Assembly (NCBI GenBank): GCA_025330725.1
Contig: JAIWND010000064.1
Location: 1-64,000 of the forward strand
DNA from: Chlamydoabsidia padenii
Lineage: Eukaryota; Mucoromycota; Mucoromycetes; Mucorales; Cunninghamellaceae
DNA length: 64,000 bases
Direction: 5' to 3'
A model generated the notes under the pieces. The model was not told the origin of the DNA. It was given only the letters and a program-made list of their open reading frames with translations, and did no database searches. A program made the translations under genes and the position numbers. Shown here in pieces: positions 47,311 through 59,308 of this stretch (the first letter of the stretch is position 1; every line of letters starts with the position of its first letter).

Positions 47311-48265
47311 ATGCAAACAATGCCTCGTTATTTTCAACCAGTAATACTTTATAACAATGAACATTCGTTCAATTTGCCTATTGAAAAGAAGAACCAAATT
47401 CATGATATGCTACGTACGAATGGCAGGATATGGACAGCACTCTTGTCTTCCCCAGTCATCCACCAAGAAGGATCAGTTTTGTCATCTTTAGCTACAACTC
47501 CATGTCATACACCACAAAGTGACGACGACAATGACGACGACGACGAATCACCCCCAGATTACGGGTCTCCTTACATCGATGATAATGGTGACAGCGGAGT
47601 TGACAGGGAGATAGATGATGGAAGCAACCGAATCAAACAACAACAACAACCAAGAAAAAGAAAATCTTCTTCAAGTCGCCGTCATCCATCCAGCTCACCT
47701 GTCTTATCTTCATCCTCATCCATCTCGTCCTCATCACCGCCTCCTTCCACGCCAATGATATTGGCGAGAAAGAGAAGAGGCAACTTACCCAAAACAATCA
47801 CGTGCCTCTTGAAAGAGTGGCTCGTTCTTCACGCTGACCATCCTTATCCTTCTGATGATGAAAAATCACATTTACAACGAGAAACAAACTTGACAATCAA
47901 TCAAATTAGTAATTGGTTTATTAATGCTCGCCGTCGCCTTTTACCTTATCTTATTAATGGTGCTCAGTCAATGGATCACCGCTATCGACATCAATCAAAA
48001 AGATCATCAACAGGTAGCGGGGGGAAAAGAAAACAAGGTATGTATGATAGTGTCAGTAAGCGGGCTATATTCACACACACACACACTCTCTCTCTCTCTG
48101 TCTCTCTTTTAATAATCAGATACTAGGACCCATACGACAACGACAGCAAAGAAATCAAATGGTAGTGGTATGGTTAAAAAACATAATACTCGGCCCAAAA
48201 GAACTTGCAGATTATACCAAGTTTCGTCCATATTAGGCAATGACAGTGAGGACTGGGTCGAGTAA
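47311..48265 (+). CDS. TALE-class homeodomain protein
   Basis: Two exons, 47311-48037 and 48120-48265, 290 residues. The homeodomain (about residues 150-215) begins RKRRGNLPKTITCLLKEW, contains the three-residue loop extension around HADHPYPSDDEK, and ends with helix 3 ISNWFINARRR. The asparagine and arginines of the WFxNxR signature are present. The N-terminal part is acidic and Ser-rich (SDDDNDDDDESPPDYG). The second exon adds a basic tail and the acidic end GNDSEDWVE. It is a nuclear DNA-binding regulator related to fungal CUP9/TOS8 and animal Meis/Pbx proteins; targets are unknown. Intron 1 contains (CA)n and (CT)n runs. Confidence 0.9.
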
Positions 48266-50410
48266 AAGAGTCCATCCCCTATATTATATGTCATATGCCT
48301 CCTTTTGTCCTTTTACTTGTCTATACATTATAATACATTTATCATATTTCTATACTCTTTACTTACTCTTTTAATTCAATTTGACTACATATATAAAATA
48401 TATACTCTATTTACAAACTCATCATTAGCATTTGTTTTTTTTTCTCACTCTGGAACAAAATAGAGTTGTTTGAACCTTGTTTGTGGGTTTTAAACTCTTT
48501 CCCAGAAAGCAGGGTCAGTTGTGGGAGAGGATCGCCAAAGAAAAAGAAAAAAGGGCGGGGCTGGAATAGATGGAACATTTTTTTTTTTTTTTTTTTTGGG
48601 TTACACTCTGTGAACTTTTTTCGACCAGTGCGATTCATTGTAGAAACACAAACATGACATGAATCGATGTAATGAAAAATGAAACAGCTTTATCGGTTGC
48701 ATTCATAATTTCTTTTAGTAGGTAAACTATTTTTCTTAACAAACCAAATAGGATAGAGAGGTTTTTGCAATAAAAACAATGTGGGGAATCGGCAACAACA
48801 AATAACCAGGAATACGTATACAAAAGAAAAACAAACAAAAGGGCAAAAGAGGCACGTGCTCTTATCAAGGCGCTCATAGAAGAGAAATCATTCCTATGTC
48901 CTTTTTTAGAAGTAAGGGACGGAGATGAAAATTATCTTTTTTTTTTTTTTGTCTAACAAATATGGCGTTGCCTCTTATAAGTCAAATAAAGCATTTGCTT
49001 TTACGATTCCACAAAGTAGTTGGGCCATTCTATAATGTATGCCGCATAATTAGATGAATCCAACTTTTTTTTGATAAACTGACTAATCTACATGAATTGC
49101 TTGTTGGGAAACATTGATAACTATTGTAGTGTGGCTACGAAAGATACGTACTGTAAGAGCGTATATATATATATATATTTATATATTATATATATGCGTT
49201 CTCTCTCTCCTTCTTTCTCTTTCTCAAAGAATTGCCAATTAGAAACTATCGATAACAAAAAAAAAAAAAATACCCACGCATGACCTCTTTATTATATTAC
49301 TATATATCTTTGTTTTATTGATATTCCCTATTAAAATGACTATATAAAATAAATTGCTGTTTAGTTTCGTATTGTATAAAAGATAATAGTACCACCGTTG
49401 ATAAGTTATTTCTCTCTACTAAGAGTATTCTGTGATTCCTTACTTTTTTGACATGCTCTAAATGTATTACCTACTCTATCTCTAACGAGGTGCACACCGG
49501 AGATTGAAACCGATGAGAAATGCATTGAGGGAGTACAATCAATGAGGATCAGATATCCATTTATAGAGCTTATCGTACCTTGTGATATCCTCCCCCCCCC
49601 AACCACGCATCGTCCACCTTTGTTTACCGGATATAGGATATATGGTGTGGAGGAGTGGGGATGAGAATAGATGAGAACAAAATGGTTTAGTTAGATTCAC
49701 TATCATGTTTTGAATCAGAAACTATAGATAAAACTAATAATCCCCACCAGGATTAATCTTTTCCCGGTATCAATAGGAATATCGTGATAAGATGTACGGT
49801 ATATATTTACCATGATACTGTAATGTTGTTTTGCAGTAAGACATTCGACCTCACGCTGTAATGTATGTACAGTACAGTAAACTCTTAAAGTTGTATATAT
49901 ATAAAAATACCGGTTTTATTTTTATTTTTATTTTTACAGCCAACTGATCAGATTTCTTTTGCTCGGGACAAACATCCTTGATTACTATTATTACTTTCCT
50001 CATATCAAACTTGAATCTTTCCTGATCTCCATTTGTCCTCTCGCCCCAAAAATCTACCAAAAAAGTGGGATGTTTAGAGCATTGCCGTTCCGATCGGGAT
50101 TCGAATATATGGTTTCTTTTCTTTTCTTTTTTTTTTTTTTTACATCGCATTACATGACAGTAAAAAAGGAGTGCTACAATAAATATGGGGGGAGTATGTA
50201 CATAGGGAAATCGACCGGAAATGGTTGGTTAGTGATTTTGTGTAAACAAAACGGACGATGGATGGAGACGGAAAAGAAGGTTTATAAAAGGGAGTAAAAA
50301 TCTATCAAACCTTTTTTTTTCCCTCTCTCTTTCTTGTTTTCTTTCTTTCTTTAGATTTCCTTTTTCCTCTTACTACCTCCCCCTTTTCCGTACACCTTTA
50401 TTCCATTTCA
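48266..50410. other. 2.1-kb intergenic region
   Basis: No coding exon was recognised. There are TA-rich segments near 49162-49196, T runs near 48579 and 50128, and a C run near 49590. The last 150 bp are the promoter of the PP1-targeting gene, with a CT-rich leader. Confidence 0.4.
50283..50289 (+). promoter_or_regulatory. Candidate TATA box of the CBM21 gene
   Basis: TATAAAA stands 122-128 bp upstream of the ATG at 50411, followed by a CT-rich leader, a usual fungal arrangement. It is a motif match only; the transcription start is not known. Confidence 0.4.
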
Positions 50411-51505
50411 ATGGCCACTCTTGCATACCAACAACAGCAACAGCAACAGCAGCAGCAGCAACAAAATTATTTATCCGTTATCAATCATCATCATCATCAT
50501 CAACAGCAATTATCAATTCAAAGTCGTCGCCGTGTCTCTATCAATAATCGATACGGGAATCAGCGACGTCCTTTACCTTCCCCTCCTTTACTACCCAATA
50601 GTACTCCACACCAACAAAAGAAGAAAAGTGTTCGATTTTGCTCTGATAATGATTTGGAACAAGTCCGTTTATTCATAAAGACACAAACACCATTGGCTGT
50701 TCAAAGTGATCCACCCATGTTGGCTACTGATGATGATGATGTAAGGTTTGATATCAAATATCCCAACTGGCCGTCTAAATGGACAATGTATAAGAGTCTA
50801 TCACAATCTGCGATAAGAATGGAAAATGTACAATTGGTAGACGATCATCACCATCATTTGATGAACAACAAGCTGCTTCTGGGTCGATGCCGAGTCTCCA
50901 ACCTAGCTTTTGAAAAACAAGTAGTGGTTAGGTACTCCTTTGATTATTGGCAATCCCACCGAGAAATCTATGCTTCTTATCGTGAAGCTATTGCAAGTAC
51001 AACCAATACATGGGATCGGTTCACCTTTGACATTGAATTGCCAACATTATCATCCTCATCCTCGTCTGCTTCTTCCAATCGAGGATATTGCCCTTTAACT
51101 TGTTGGATTGCTCTACGATATTTAGTGAATGGTCAAGAATTTTGGGATAACAATGATGGCAAGAATTATCAAGTGGATCTCATACCTGTGAACACTTCTC
51201 CTTCTACTCCACCTTTACAGCTTAGTGATAATGATGACGATGAAGATGACGATGACGATCCATTCTTATACCATATGCCATCATCTTCTAAACATGTCAC
51301 CATACCTGAAACAAAAAAGACACCATCATCGAATCCTTTTCATACTTTGGATCAATTGAAGCACCGCTACAACTTCTCAACTGCTGCTCAGACGACAGCC
51401 ACTATAACAGCCAGTACTGCTACTACTCCTTCTCTTCATGTTGGTTATCAGGATTTCATTACAAAGTATTGTTTTTATAACTCATCCCCACCTTCTATCA
51501 TTTAA
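50411..51505 (+). CDS. CBM21 protein phosphatase 1 regulatory (glycogen-targeting) subunit
   Basis: Single exon, 364 residues. The N-terminus has Gln (about 12) and His runs. KKKSVRFCSDNDLEQVRLF holds an RVxF-type PP1-docking motif (SVRF) just before the carbohydrate-binding part. The CBM21 domain spans about residues 140-260: LLLGRCRVSNLAFEKQVVVR, YSFDYWQSHREIYASY, WDRFTFDIELP and ALRYLVNGQEFWDNNDGKNY. These are the blocks of yeast Gac1/Pig1 and animal PPP1R3 subunits, which bring PP1 to glycogen and favour glycogen synthase activation. The C-terminal part is acidic (DDDEDDDDD) and Ser/Thr-rich. No intron consensus was needed. Confidence 0.9.
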   Translation: MATLAYQQQQQQQQQQQQNYLSVINHHHHHQQQLSIQSRRRVSINNRYGNQRRPLPSPPLLPNSTPHQQKKKSVRFCSDNDLEQVRLFIKTQTPLAVQSDPPMLATDDDDVRFDIKYPNWPSKWTMYKSLSQSAIRMENVQLVDDHHHHLMNNKLLLGRCRVSNLAFEKQVVVRYSFDYWQSHREIYASYREAIASTTNTWDRFTFDIELPTLSSSSSSASSNRGYCPLTCWIALRYLVNGQEFWDNNDGKNYQVDLIPVNTSPSTPPLQLSDNDDDEDDDDDPFLYHMPSSSKHVTIPETKKTPSSNPFHTLDQLKHRYNFSTAAQTTATITASTATTPSLHVGYQDFITKYCFYNSSPPSII

Positions 51506-51598
51506 AACTAAGTTTCATTTTCCCATGTATTTCATTCTCTGTATATAATATAAAAAAAGTCGTATTTTAGTTTTGATAGCAGTAGTAGTAGTAGTTAT

Positions 51599-51643
<45 letters not shown>

Positions 51644-53315
51644 CACTCATGGCTCCCACCACTCTTCCAAAAAAAGTTTTGTGTTTCTTTAAAATAAAAA
51701 AATTTCATGTATACCACACAAAAAACGTCATTACCATAACATATCTCTTTTGCTGGGGTTCTGTTTTTTTTTTTTTTTCACACACAAATTTATCTACTTC
51801 GATTTTCACACACACGTATTTTTTTTGTGGTAACAACAAAAACATAATATTGTATTTACTAAGCATGCTGATTTTAAATACAGATGAAATACAAAAAGGG
51901 ACTCTCAGATTGGCAGTTAAAAAGAAAATATTGTGGGGTAAGGAGGTGCAAAACAACGCCAATGAAACCCTTTTTCGAGTAACAACCATTTCCGTGTCAC
52001 GTGTTTCCCATCTCCCCTCTCTATACATACAAACTTGTTGAGTGCATCAGTGTATATGTATGTGAGCTCAACTTTTCTCGATAGCTTTTTCTACCTCTAA
52101 TAAAACGTAGATATTTAGCTCCGTATCACTTATACGTACGGTATCACCACAGAATAGAACATCGACAATAGGTTCGATTTTGTTCGATTTTGCATTGCTT
52201 CATGGTATAAAGTTTGAGTTGGCTTTTTTTTTTTTTTTTCAATAAAAAGGGAATTATAGATAACATCATGCATGTCAAAATATATGAAACATTTTTCAAA
52301 AGGTGGAAAAGTAGATTAATTAAGCTGGTAAAACGCCCACTATCTATCAAGATGATTGTTTGTTAAAGATATTCGTCTTCTTGGTGCATTTATCTTCCAG
52401 TGTTTGTATCACGTTGCCCCAACAAAAAAAAGGCGGGGGAAGGCGCCTTTTTTTGGGTTCTATTTTTTCATTGATCGATTTTTTCACTCGTTGGATCGAG
52501 AATCAGAAATCTAGTACTTTGTTCTACCCTCCTTTCAGATTTCGGTGTATTTAACATTTTTCTTTCTTTCCAAAGAGTGATTACTAACTACGGGGAAACA
52601 TAGTTTAGTAACGATGACATAAAAAAAAGTGAGAGGGATAAATATAACATACTATATACATAGGAAGAAATGGGCATAACTGGTATACTAAAAAGAAAGA
52701 GCGGAGAACATGTTCCTAGAGTCACAAAAAGGGGGGAAAGGTACGATCGGTTATCTCTTTAACCCCATCCCGTTTTTACCAAATATGGATTCCTCAAACA
52801 CTTCTTCCCTCTTTTTTTTTTCGCCTTTCTCTTTTAATGATATTAATGATAAAAAACCGACCGATAGTTTTGATTATGCATGAGAAACAAGCCTTCAGGC
52901 GATCCGATCCTCGGACTTTTCCCGTTAAATGTATCATGCATTATTACAGAATGCAATAACAAGTTATAGATAATGCGCACTTCGATGTATTGCATCAGAT
53001 AGTGTGCACACAAACAAATTTATAATACCGAACAGGTTTCAAAAACGTAATCGCCATAAAAAAAGAAACTTACTTTTTCTGACTTCATAGTTATGCTGAT
53101 ATCGAGCCTTTTTATCGTTATGAATGCACTTGTATAGCCATAAACTCTTTACATCACAGGAATTCATCAGAAAGATGTTTTCTGCTATGAAAAGAACTTT
53201 TCAAGGAACTGGGACTCGGTAATGATGCCTTTATGTTGGGCTCAGATTTATATAGTATATATATCTATGTTTTCACTTCTTTACCTCTCAGACGAATAAG
53301 GTTATCATCTTTTTC
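51506..53315. other. 1.8-kb intergenic region with 41-T tract
   Basis: A T run of about 41 at 51601-51641 lies shortly after the CBM21 gene; it could be a terminator-region tract or the poly(A) of a minus-strand retroposon, but no RT sequence adjoins it. The rest is AT-rich without a recognised gene. Confidence 0.4.
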
Positions 53316-53630
53316 TCAAAAAGGATTAGGTGTGGGTCCTGCGACAAGCACGGTATTTAGTTGAGGGGGGGAAGTAGCAATTAAGGTGGTGAAATAAGAA
53401 CTAGTTTTTCTATGAGTCCGGTGCTGGTCTCTGACTTCAGTTGCTACAATAATCCCAACAACGACAGTTTCTATGGTAGTAGGAACATTTGCCAATGCTT
53501 GTGTTGGTTTTGGAGCCAATGATGGAGTTGGATCGAATACTTGACCAAGACACAATAATGTGTTAATCAATATAACAAACAATAACTGGGAAAAGACATA
53601 CATTTTTTTTTTAATGAGAAAAGAAGACAA
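53316..53630 (-). CDS. Small putative secreted or membrane protein
   Basis: An ORF of 104 codons; the second ATG gives MYVFSQLLFVILINTLLCLG, a good signal peptide, then a Pro/Thr-rich mature part (VFDPTPSLAPKPTQ) and a second hydrophobic stretch VETVVVGIIVA-like around residue 60. The C-terminus is VLVAGPTPNPF. No cysteine pattern or domain was recognised. It lies 175 bp downstream of RRP41 on the same strand. It could be a small secreted fungal protein; support is the signal peptide alone. Confidence 0.42.
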   Translation of the reverse strand: MSSFLIKKKMYVFSQLLFVILINTLLCLGQVFDPTPSLAPKPTQALANVPTTIETVVVGIIVATEVRDQHRTHRKTSSYFTTLIATSPPQLNTVLVAGPTPNPF

Positions 53631-53804
53631 ATCATCAGATTCATACTCTATGTACCCTTCCCTGGGAATGTTACTGTAGATTTCGGTAACTTTGGAATGA
53701 TGATGATGATAAAATATGCAGTTTTTTATTGAATTCGAAGGACAAAATAAACATGAAGTAAGATATCACCCAGATTATCTTCAACCGAGTGAAACTAATC
53801 CATA

Positions 53805-54882
53805 TTATGCCTTCATCCTATTAATGAAATGTTCCATATTCTGTCGAATGACTTTATCCAAAAGTTCATGTACTTGCAGACACCCTTCCTTGGCCAATTC
53901 AGTCACACTTTCTAATTGTTCGATATGTAATCTTGATTCCAACTAATTATCCCACACACAAATTAGTATACCATGTCACATCTTCATGATATAAATATAT
54001 GCATACCTCAACCAAGTTTACTTTTCCAGTTCTTGGTAATATGGCCAATGTCAACTCGGGAGTATCGGATGTTTCTTCAAGATTATTCAAATCTATAAAA
54101 TACAAAGATTAGATACACATACCACCATCACTAACTAAACATGTGATGTCTTATTAGTACCTAACATTGGTACTTTATCAATACAACCAGCAGAGCAGGC
54201 ACATACAAAGTCAATCATAGGGATGCCAGCATCAATCAACGCCATTGTCGTAGCATTAATACAACATTGAAGTACACCACCGTCATGTTGAAATATTTGA
54301 ATATAAACATCAATTTGTGATCGAGGGAATTGGTTTGTTTGAATCACTGGTTCAAAAGTTTGTCGAATAAAAGTCGCCAGTTCAAGAGACCGCCTATAAA
54401 AGATCAAAGTGAGTGGATTAGTGACAGAATCTCCAAAAAAGGAGGGGGGGTATTTACTTGTCTGATTTTGATCGTTTTTGTCGTTCACTAGTACTAAATG
54501 GTGCTACGTTGAACTCCACATTAATAATGGCACGGTCAGCTAGGGTTTGTTGACGATGTCGAGCTTCACGAGGTCCATACACTGCGACTAGACATTTCGT
54601 ATTGCCTTGTTCGATATAAGCTGAGCCATCAGCTTGACTGAATACCGAAGTTTTTGCTGTTATTTTTCGTAGTTCATTCGCACGACGTCCATCAATACGA
54701 AGACCTGCAAATTGACAAGAAAAAAAAAGTTGAGGATATGTTGACTGTTCAAGTCGTACTTCCTTTACCTTCTGGTGTTAATAATTCTAGTCGCGACTAG
54801 TTTCAAAAAAGTGAAATAAAGTATAAAGTATAATAATGATATGTTAGATAGATGGTCCAAAAGCTTTTGAATAGGTTACCAT
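53805..54882 (-). CDS. RRP41/SKI6: Exosome core subunit RRP41 (RNase PH-like)
   Basis: Six exons: 54880-54882, 54769-54796, 54458-54704, 54161-54393, 54007-54092 and 53805-53942, summing to 244 residues, the normal length. The first coding exon appears to be just ATG followed by GTAACC; the acceptor GAAACTAG joins it to SRLELLTPEG. Family blocks: GLRIDGRRANELRKI, SAYIEQGNTKCLVAVYGPRE, FIRQTFEPVI, FQHDGGVLQCCINATTMAL and CIDKVPMLDLN. RRP41 is one of the six RNase PH-type subunits of the exosome ring that processes and degrades RNA in nucleus and cytoplasm; eukaryotic rings are catalytically inert. The alternative is an in-frame ATG hidden further upstream, but none fits the conserved N-terminus better. 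Confidence 0.9.
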
Positions 54883-55061
54883 GGTTTTGTTTCTGTTTAA
54901 GATTGAAAAAACGAAGTGTGAAAAAAAAAGTCTAAAACTTTTGGGCGGGGCTGTAAAATAGGCTTTCTGGAGCTTAAGCCACGGGAGGATGAGGGGATCA
55001 TTTATTATGTAACAGTTTGAAAATGGGTTGCATGAATTTTGGTTCGATACACAGTTGTAGT

Positions 55062-56008
55062 TCATAAAACAGAATACAAATCAATTAATGAATGAGATGA
55101 CGATTTCGACAAAGAAGAAGAAGAAGAAACCTGAGGTTGATGATTTTTGAATATCAAGTAAGAGCGCATGCTACCATCAAGGTAAAGCAACAAAAGTTGA
55201 TAAACAGGGGAAGAAAAATGACGTGATTGATCATCAGAAGGTAGCCGATGAACAGTCATACCATAAAGCCCAGAGTTTTGTATTCCATGTAAAGGCAGGT
55301 ATTTCTCATGATTAAACATACATGTTTGAAGATTGCCACCTTCGAGTTGTACTTGTAGAATCCGCATCAAGGCCACGCACCCTTTTTGTGAAGCCATGAC
55401 ACATAATTCTAATTCTGGGATCCATTCTACAAAGGCAATACGGTCCATCATATCCAGTATGTCATCGGTGCGGAAATCTGCACGACTTACTGCATGTCTT
55501 TCGCGTTGAATAGTTGTCATTGCGTGCCTTTTAGTAGGTGAAACCGTCGCAGGCCATGTCAATGATGATGTTGATGATGATGATGGTTCATGAGATACAT
55601 TCAATAAATATGCGTCTTTCTTGGTTGTTATCAGTAGATAATCTTGCAAGTTGTCATGATTGATTGTTTTGTTGATAATGTCTGATGATGATGATGATGG
55701 TTTGGTAGAGTCAAATATAGTTGGTATTTTTTTCATGTCATGATCGCTGCTATTTATCGAAAGACAGGCGAGAGGTGGCGCAAGTACTGTTGGATTTAAT
55801 GATGCAGTGGAAGGGCAGGATGATATTGGGGAGGAGGAAATGTTGATAAATGGAAATGCTGTAGTGAAACTTTGCTCAGTGCCATTATCGAACGTTTGAT
55901 ACCCTGTCCTATCATGATGCTGATCTAGTGGTGGAATTGATTCATTTTCACGATCATCTAAATCATATCGATTCAAAACAGAAGCGATGTTATAGTTTGT
56001 CTCGATTA

Positions 56009-56044
<36 letters not shown>

Positions 56045-58383
56045 TATTATATGATTTACCTTGTTCATTACTGGCTCTGATTCCGGTCCAATGCCACGGA
56101 AACATAGTTTGATCTTCCATCCAGCTGCCGGCTTCCATCATCGTATCTTCATAATCTTCTCTTTGATTCATATGTTGTGTTGGGCTTCCCCATCCACTAT
56201 TCCCACTATCATTACTCTCTTGTCGGTTAATATCATAGTCGTTGTAATCAGTCGCATCGTCATTATCATCCATGTAATCTTCAGTTGTTTCCAAAGTATG
56301 ATATTCTTGCCAGTCGTTAGCTACATCATGAACTACTGCTTGATCCATTTCGTCAAAAGCATCATCTCTTTCGTCTATCGGCGAAGTATCCCAAGGATTA
56401 TACTGATCTTCCCAGTATAATAGATCTGCATCTTCCTGATCATCCAGTTGTTGTCGCTGTTGTTGTACCGGTGGAGTAAACCGTTCAAACAAAGCATCGA
56501 GGTCGTCATCAAGATCGCTATCGATGAGAACTTGGTTCATAGCATTAGGTTGATTTTCATTAAAGTAGTCACTAAAACCACTCTGTCCTTCCTGAGAATG
56601 ATGGTGTCCTTCTCGACCGGTATAGGTGTCATAAAGCTCGTCCTGGTATGTGTCATTGTCGTCATTACCAGTTGTCCGATAGATATTATCTGCATCATCG
56701 TTTTCATCAATGACTTCATTATCGAATGATGCTGTTGTGGGGTCAGTGTTATCGATATCATTGTCTTCTTCTTCGTATCGATGTAAAAGGTCATCGTTAA
56801 TAGGTGAGGGATCCAAGGGTTCGAGTACATTTGTTTCAGCATTATTATCAGTTTGAGGGACTGACTGTTGTCGTTGCTGTTGTCGTAAATGTTGTGCGAG
56901 AAAGTTGCTTAATCTGATTAATCGTGTGATATCAGGAGGGTCGTTCCAATCATCAGTCCCATCATTCAAATCAATCACATGTTGATTTATACCTATTGTT
57001 GTTGTATTTGTACCCTCATCATCGCCGCTGCCGCCGTCGCTGTAGTAATAATCCTCTATATTTGAATGACTAAAAACTCGTCCCATGTCAAGTTGAAAGA
57101 TTGGAAAGGGCGCGGAGTGTACCAAATCCAGGTCTAAAATACTAGTTGATCGGCCTTGATCAAGTCTTTGATGAATCGTCTTTGACAATGACGAATTAAT
57201 GCATTTGGCATGTTTAAAGTTCCCAGGTGGGATGAACTTGACACTCCACAACCTAAGAGAGAAATTATACAACGAGTTACTCGAGTTTAAAAAGACATGT
57301 TTTGAGGAGGGAAAAAAATTACCAAGCATCTTCTCCAAGTGTTCTTGTCATGGATCGTTTACCAATCTGTTGCAAATTAGAAAGATCCCACAAACGACAT
57401 GTCATATCAATTGATCCGCTGGCCAAATATCGCCCAGTACTATCAAAATCAATACTGGGAACATTATCCAAATGTCCTGCCAAATCCACCTGCCCTCGAT
57501 CGCCCAGAGAGTTTTTAATTTCTGCTGCTGCTGCTGCAGATTTCCAAAGATTGTAAATGGTTATTCGGTGATTGTTGGCGGACACGGCCAATAAGCCATG
57601 TGTATGTATTGCAATGCCCCATGTTGATGCACCTTCACTTGCTTCATTTTCAGCCAACTCCAAATTCACTTTTGTGAAGAAAGGTCGTTTTCGTTCATCA
57701 CCTGTCATCTCGCTTTTGGAGAAAAGACGTGGTGTGTCCCAGGCAAAAACTTCACCATTATCACCCACTACTACCAAGATTTCAGAAGCATGGTGATCCG
57801 GATGAAGCATCATAAATCCTACTTTGATCGAATTGATGATAAAGTCGTGCTGTACAAGTATATACAGAATATCAGTCAGTCGTGGTCATGGAAAGACAAT
57901 AATGTCGGAGCCTTTACCTGGGTAGAAGGTTTCAAGATCATTATGGGGCGTTGAGTGAATTGGCGACCCCCAGTAAATCCATAAATACGAATTTCATTCC
58001 TGACAGCTAGAACGAAAAAGTTTTAATTAATCTTGTTTGATATAGACATGCGAAACTCTCTTGTTTTGTTATTGACCTATGATGTATTTCGTCGGATCTG
58101 TCTGACTGATAGCGCACAGGTTCAATTTCTGTCGCAAATTCATGCTGATTAGTTCATATAGAGTAGTTTATCCTTGAATGAAAAGCCAATCTTACAAAGG
58201 GTAAAGGATAATCTAGAGAGAAGCGTATATCATCACAGTTTTGGACCTACCCCCAAAGGAAACAATAGTGTCATCAAGTAGTTTTGACTAAAAATTGTTG
58301 AAGAAACAAGGTATTGTTACCTGTAATAGCGAGTAGTCTGATAATACTTGATGAACCGGTTTATTTAGATTGTCATTCTCCAT
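55062..58383 (-). CDS. CRT10-like WD40 repeat protein
   Basis: The ATG at 58383 starts MENDNLNKPVHQVLSDYSLLQ; several short 5' exons (58321-58383, about 58251-58287, about 58196-58212, about 58078-58140) lead to LCAISQTDPTKYIIAVRNEI. The main blocks are EILVVVGDNGEVFAWD, STWGIAIHTHGLLAVSANNH, GHLDNVPSIDFDSTGRYLAS, GSIDMTCRLWDLSNLQ and LWSVKFIPP, then a long Asp/Asn-rich insert and a C-terminal half with FVEWIPELELCVMASQKGCV. The order, with SANxHxI and WSVK(F/W)I, resembles fungal CRT10, a WD40 protein linked in yeast to ribonucleotide reductase expression. An intron at about 55960-56060 contains a 33-bp A run that reads as poly-Lys if not removed. Phases of the tiny 5' exons were not all reconciled. 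Function is inferred from family resemblance only. Confidence 0.68.
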
Positions 58384-58487
58384 TCTTTTGAGGGCAATTT
58401 TCGCAAACTTTCCTCTCTTTGTCTCTCTTAATTAGAACTCGGCGCACGAAGTTCGGTGTTTCAAAATTTTCAACTACCACGTTTTAT

Positions 58488-58502
58488 ACCCTGAGTGTCG
58501 AT
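58488..58502 (+). repeat. Target-site duplication, left copy
   Basis: ACCCTGAGTGTCGAT, 15 bp, identical to the copy at 59225-59239; the pair brackets the LINE insertion. Confidence 0.92.
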
Positions 58503-59192
58503 ACTCCTCTTGTCACGGCTTTTAAAACTTCTTCTCAGTGGCAAGCCTTCAAACCACGACGCCATCGTCAACGTCTCCTCTCCTCTCTTGATCAATCCTC
58601 TCTTCCACCCACGCTATCTCCATCAATATGGAAGCTTTTCTGGCATCATCAATTACAACCTCAAGGACGTACCTTGTGGTATAGATTGATTCTGGGAAAA
58701 CTATATAGCAATGAAACTCTCTCGAAATTTGGGGATCAAGCTTCCTCCTGTAATCTATGCTTTTCACCGAACGAATCTATACAACATCTCTTTGTCTCAT
58801 GCCCCATAAAATGGGATATATGGTTACGTTCCTTCGCCCTCATCTTGCCATCCTTAAGTATCACTCCTTCTACAATAATGTCTTTCCTTTGGAATCTTGA
58901 CTTTCCTTCAGACAAGAATGTGGCAACCACAGTCAGGCTATTATGTGCATGCATTATACAAGCGATTTGGCAACATCATTGGCAATACATAATTTGCGAT
59001 ACTCCGTTCAATGTCAATATATCTCTTTCCACAGTCATTAGTCTCTTCACTCAACTACGCCCAGATCCACTAATATACCTTATTCCCCCTTCTTAGCGTA
59101 GTTGTCTCTCACCCTTAGTTTAGTACCCTTAATTTTCCTCTCTCTGACGCCTATTAAGTACTAAACTCCGCAATAAATTTATTTTATTTGCC

Positions 59193-59224
<32 letters not shown>
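58503..59224 (+). mobile_element. 5'-truncated LINE with poly(A) tail
   Basis: Inserted sequence codes in frame to a TAG at 59094-59096: SPSIWKLFWHHQLQPQGRTL, then the zinc-binding CNLCFSPNESIQHLFVSC and IKWDIWL (zf-RVT), the 3' end of a LINE ORF2. A 100-bp 3' UTR and a tail of about 30 A follow. A perfect 15-bp target duplication flanks it. All marks of target-primed reverse transcription with 5' truncation are present. The copy is recent enough that the duplication and tail are intact and the remaining ORF (about 198 codons) is open. Confidence 0.95.
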
Positions 59225-59227
<3 letters not shown>

Positions 59228-59239
59228 CTGAGTGTCGAT
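59225..59239 (+). repeat. Target-site duplication, right copy
   Basis: ACCCTGAGTGTCGAT directly after the poly(A) tail. Confidence 0.92.
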
Positions 59240-59308
59240 TAGGCAAAATTTTATTCCGAGTGGCTTCCTATAGGCGCCATTTCTTCTTTCTCTCTCTCTC
59301 TCTCTCTA

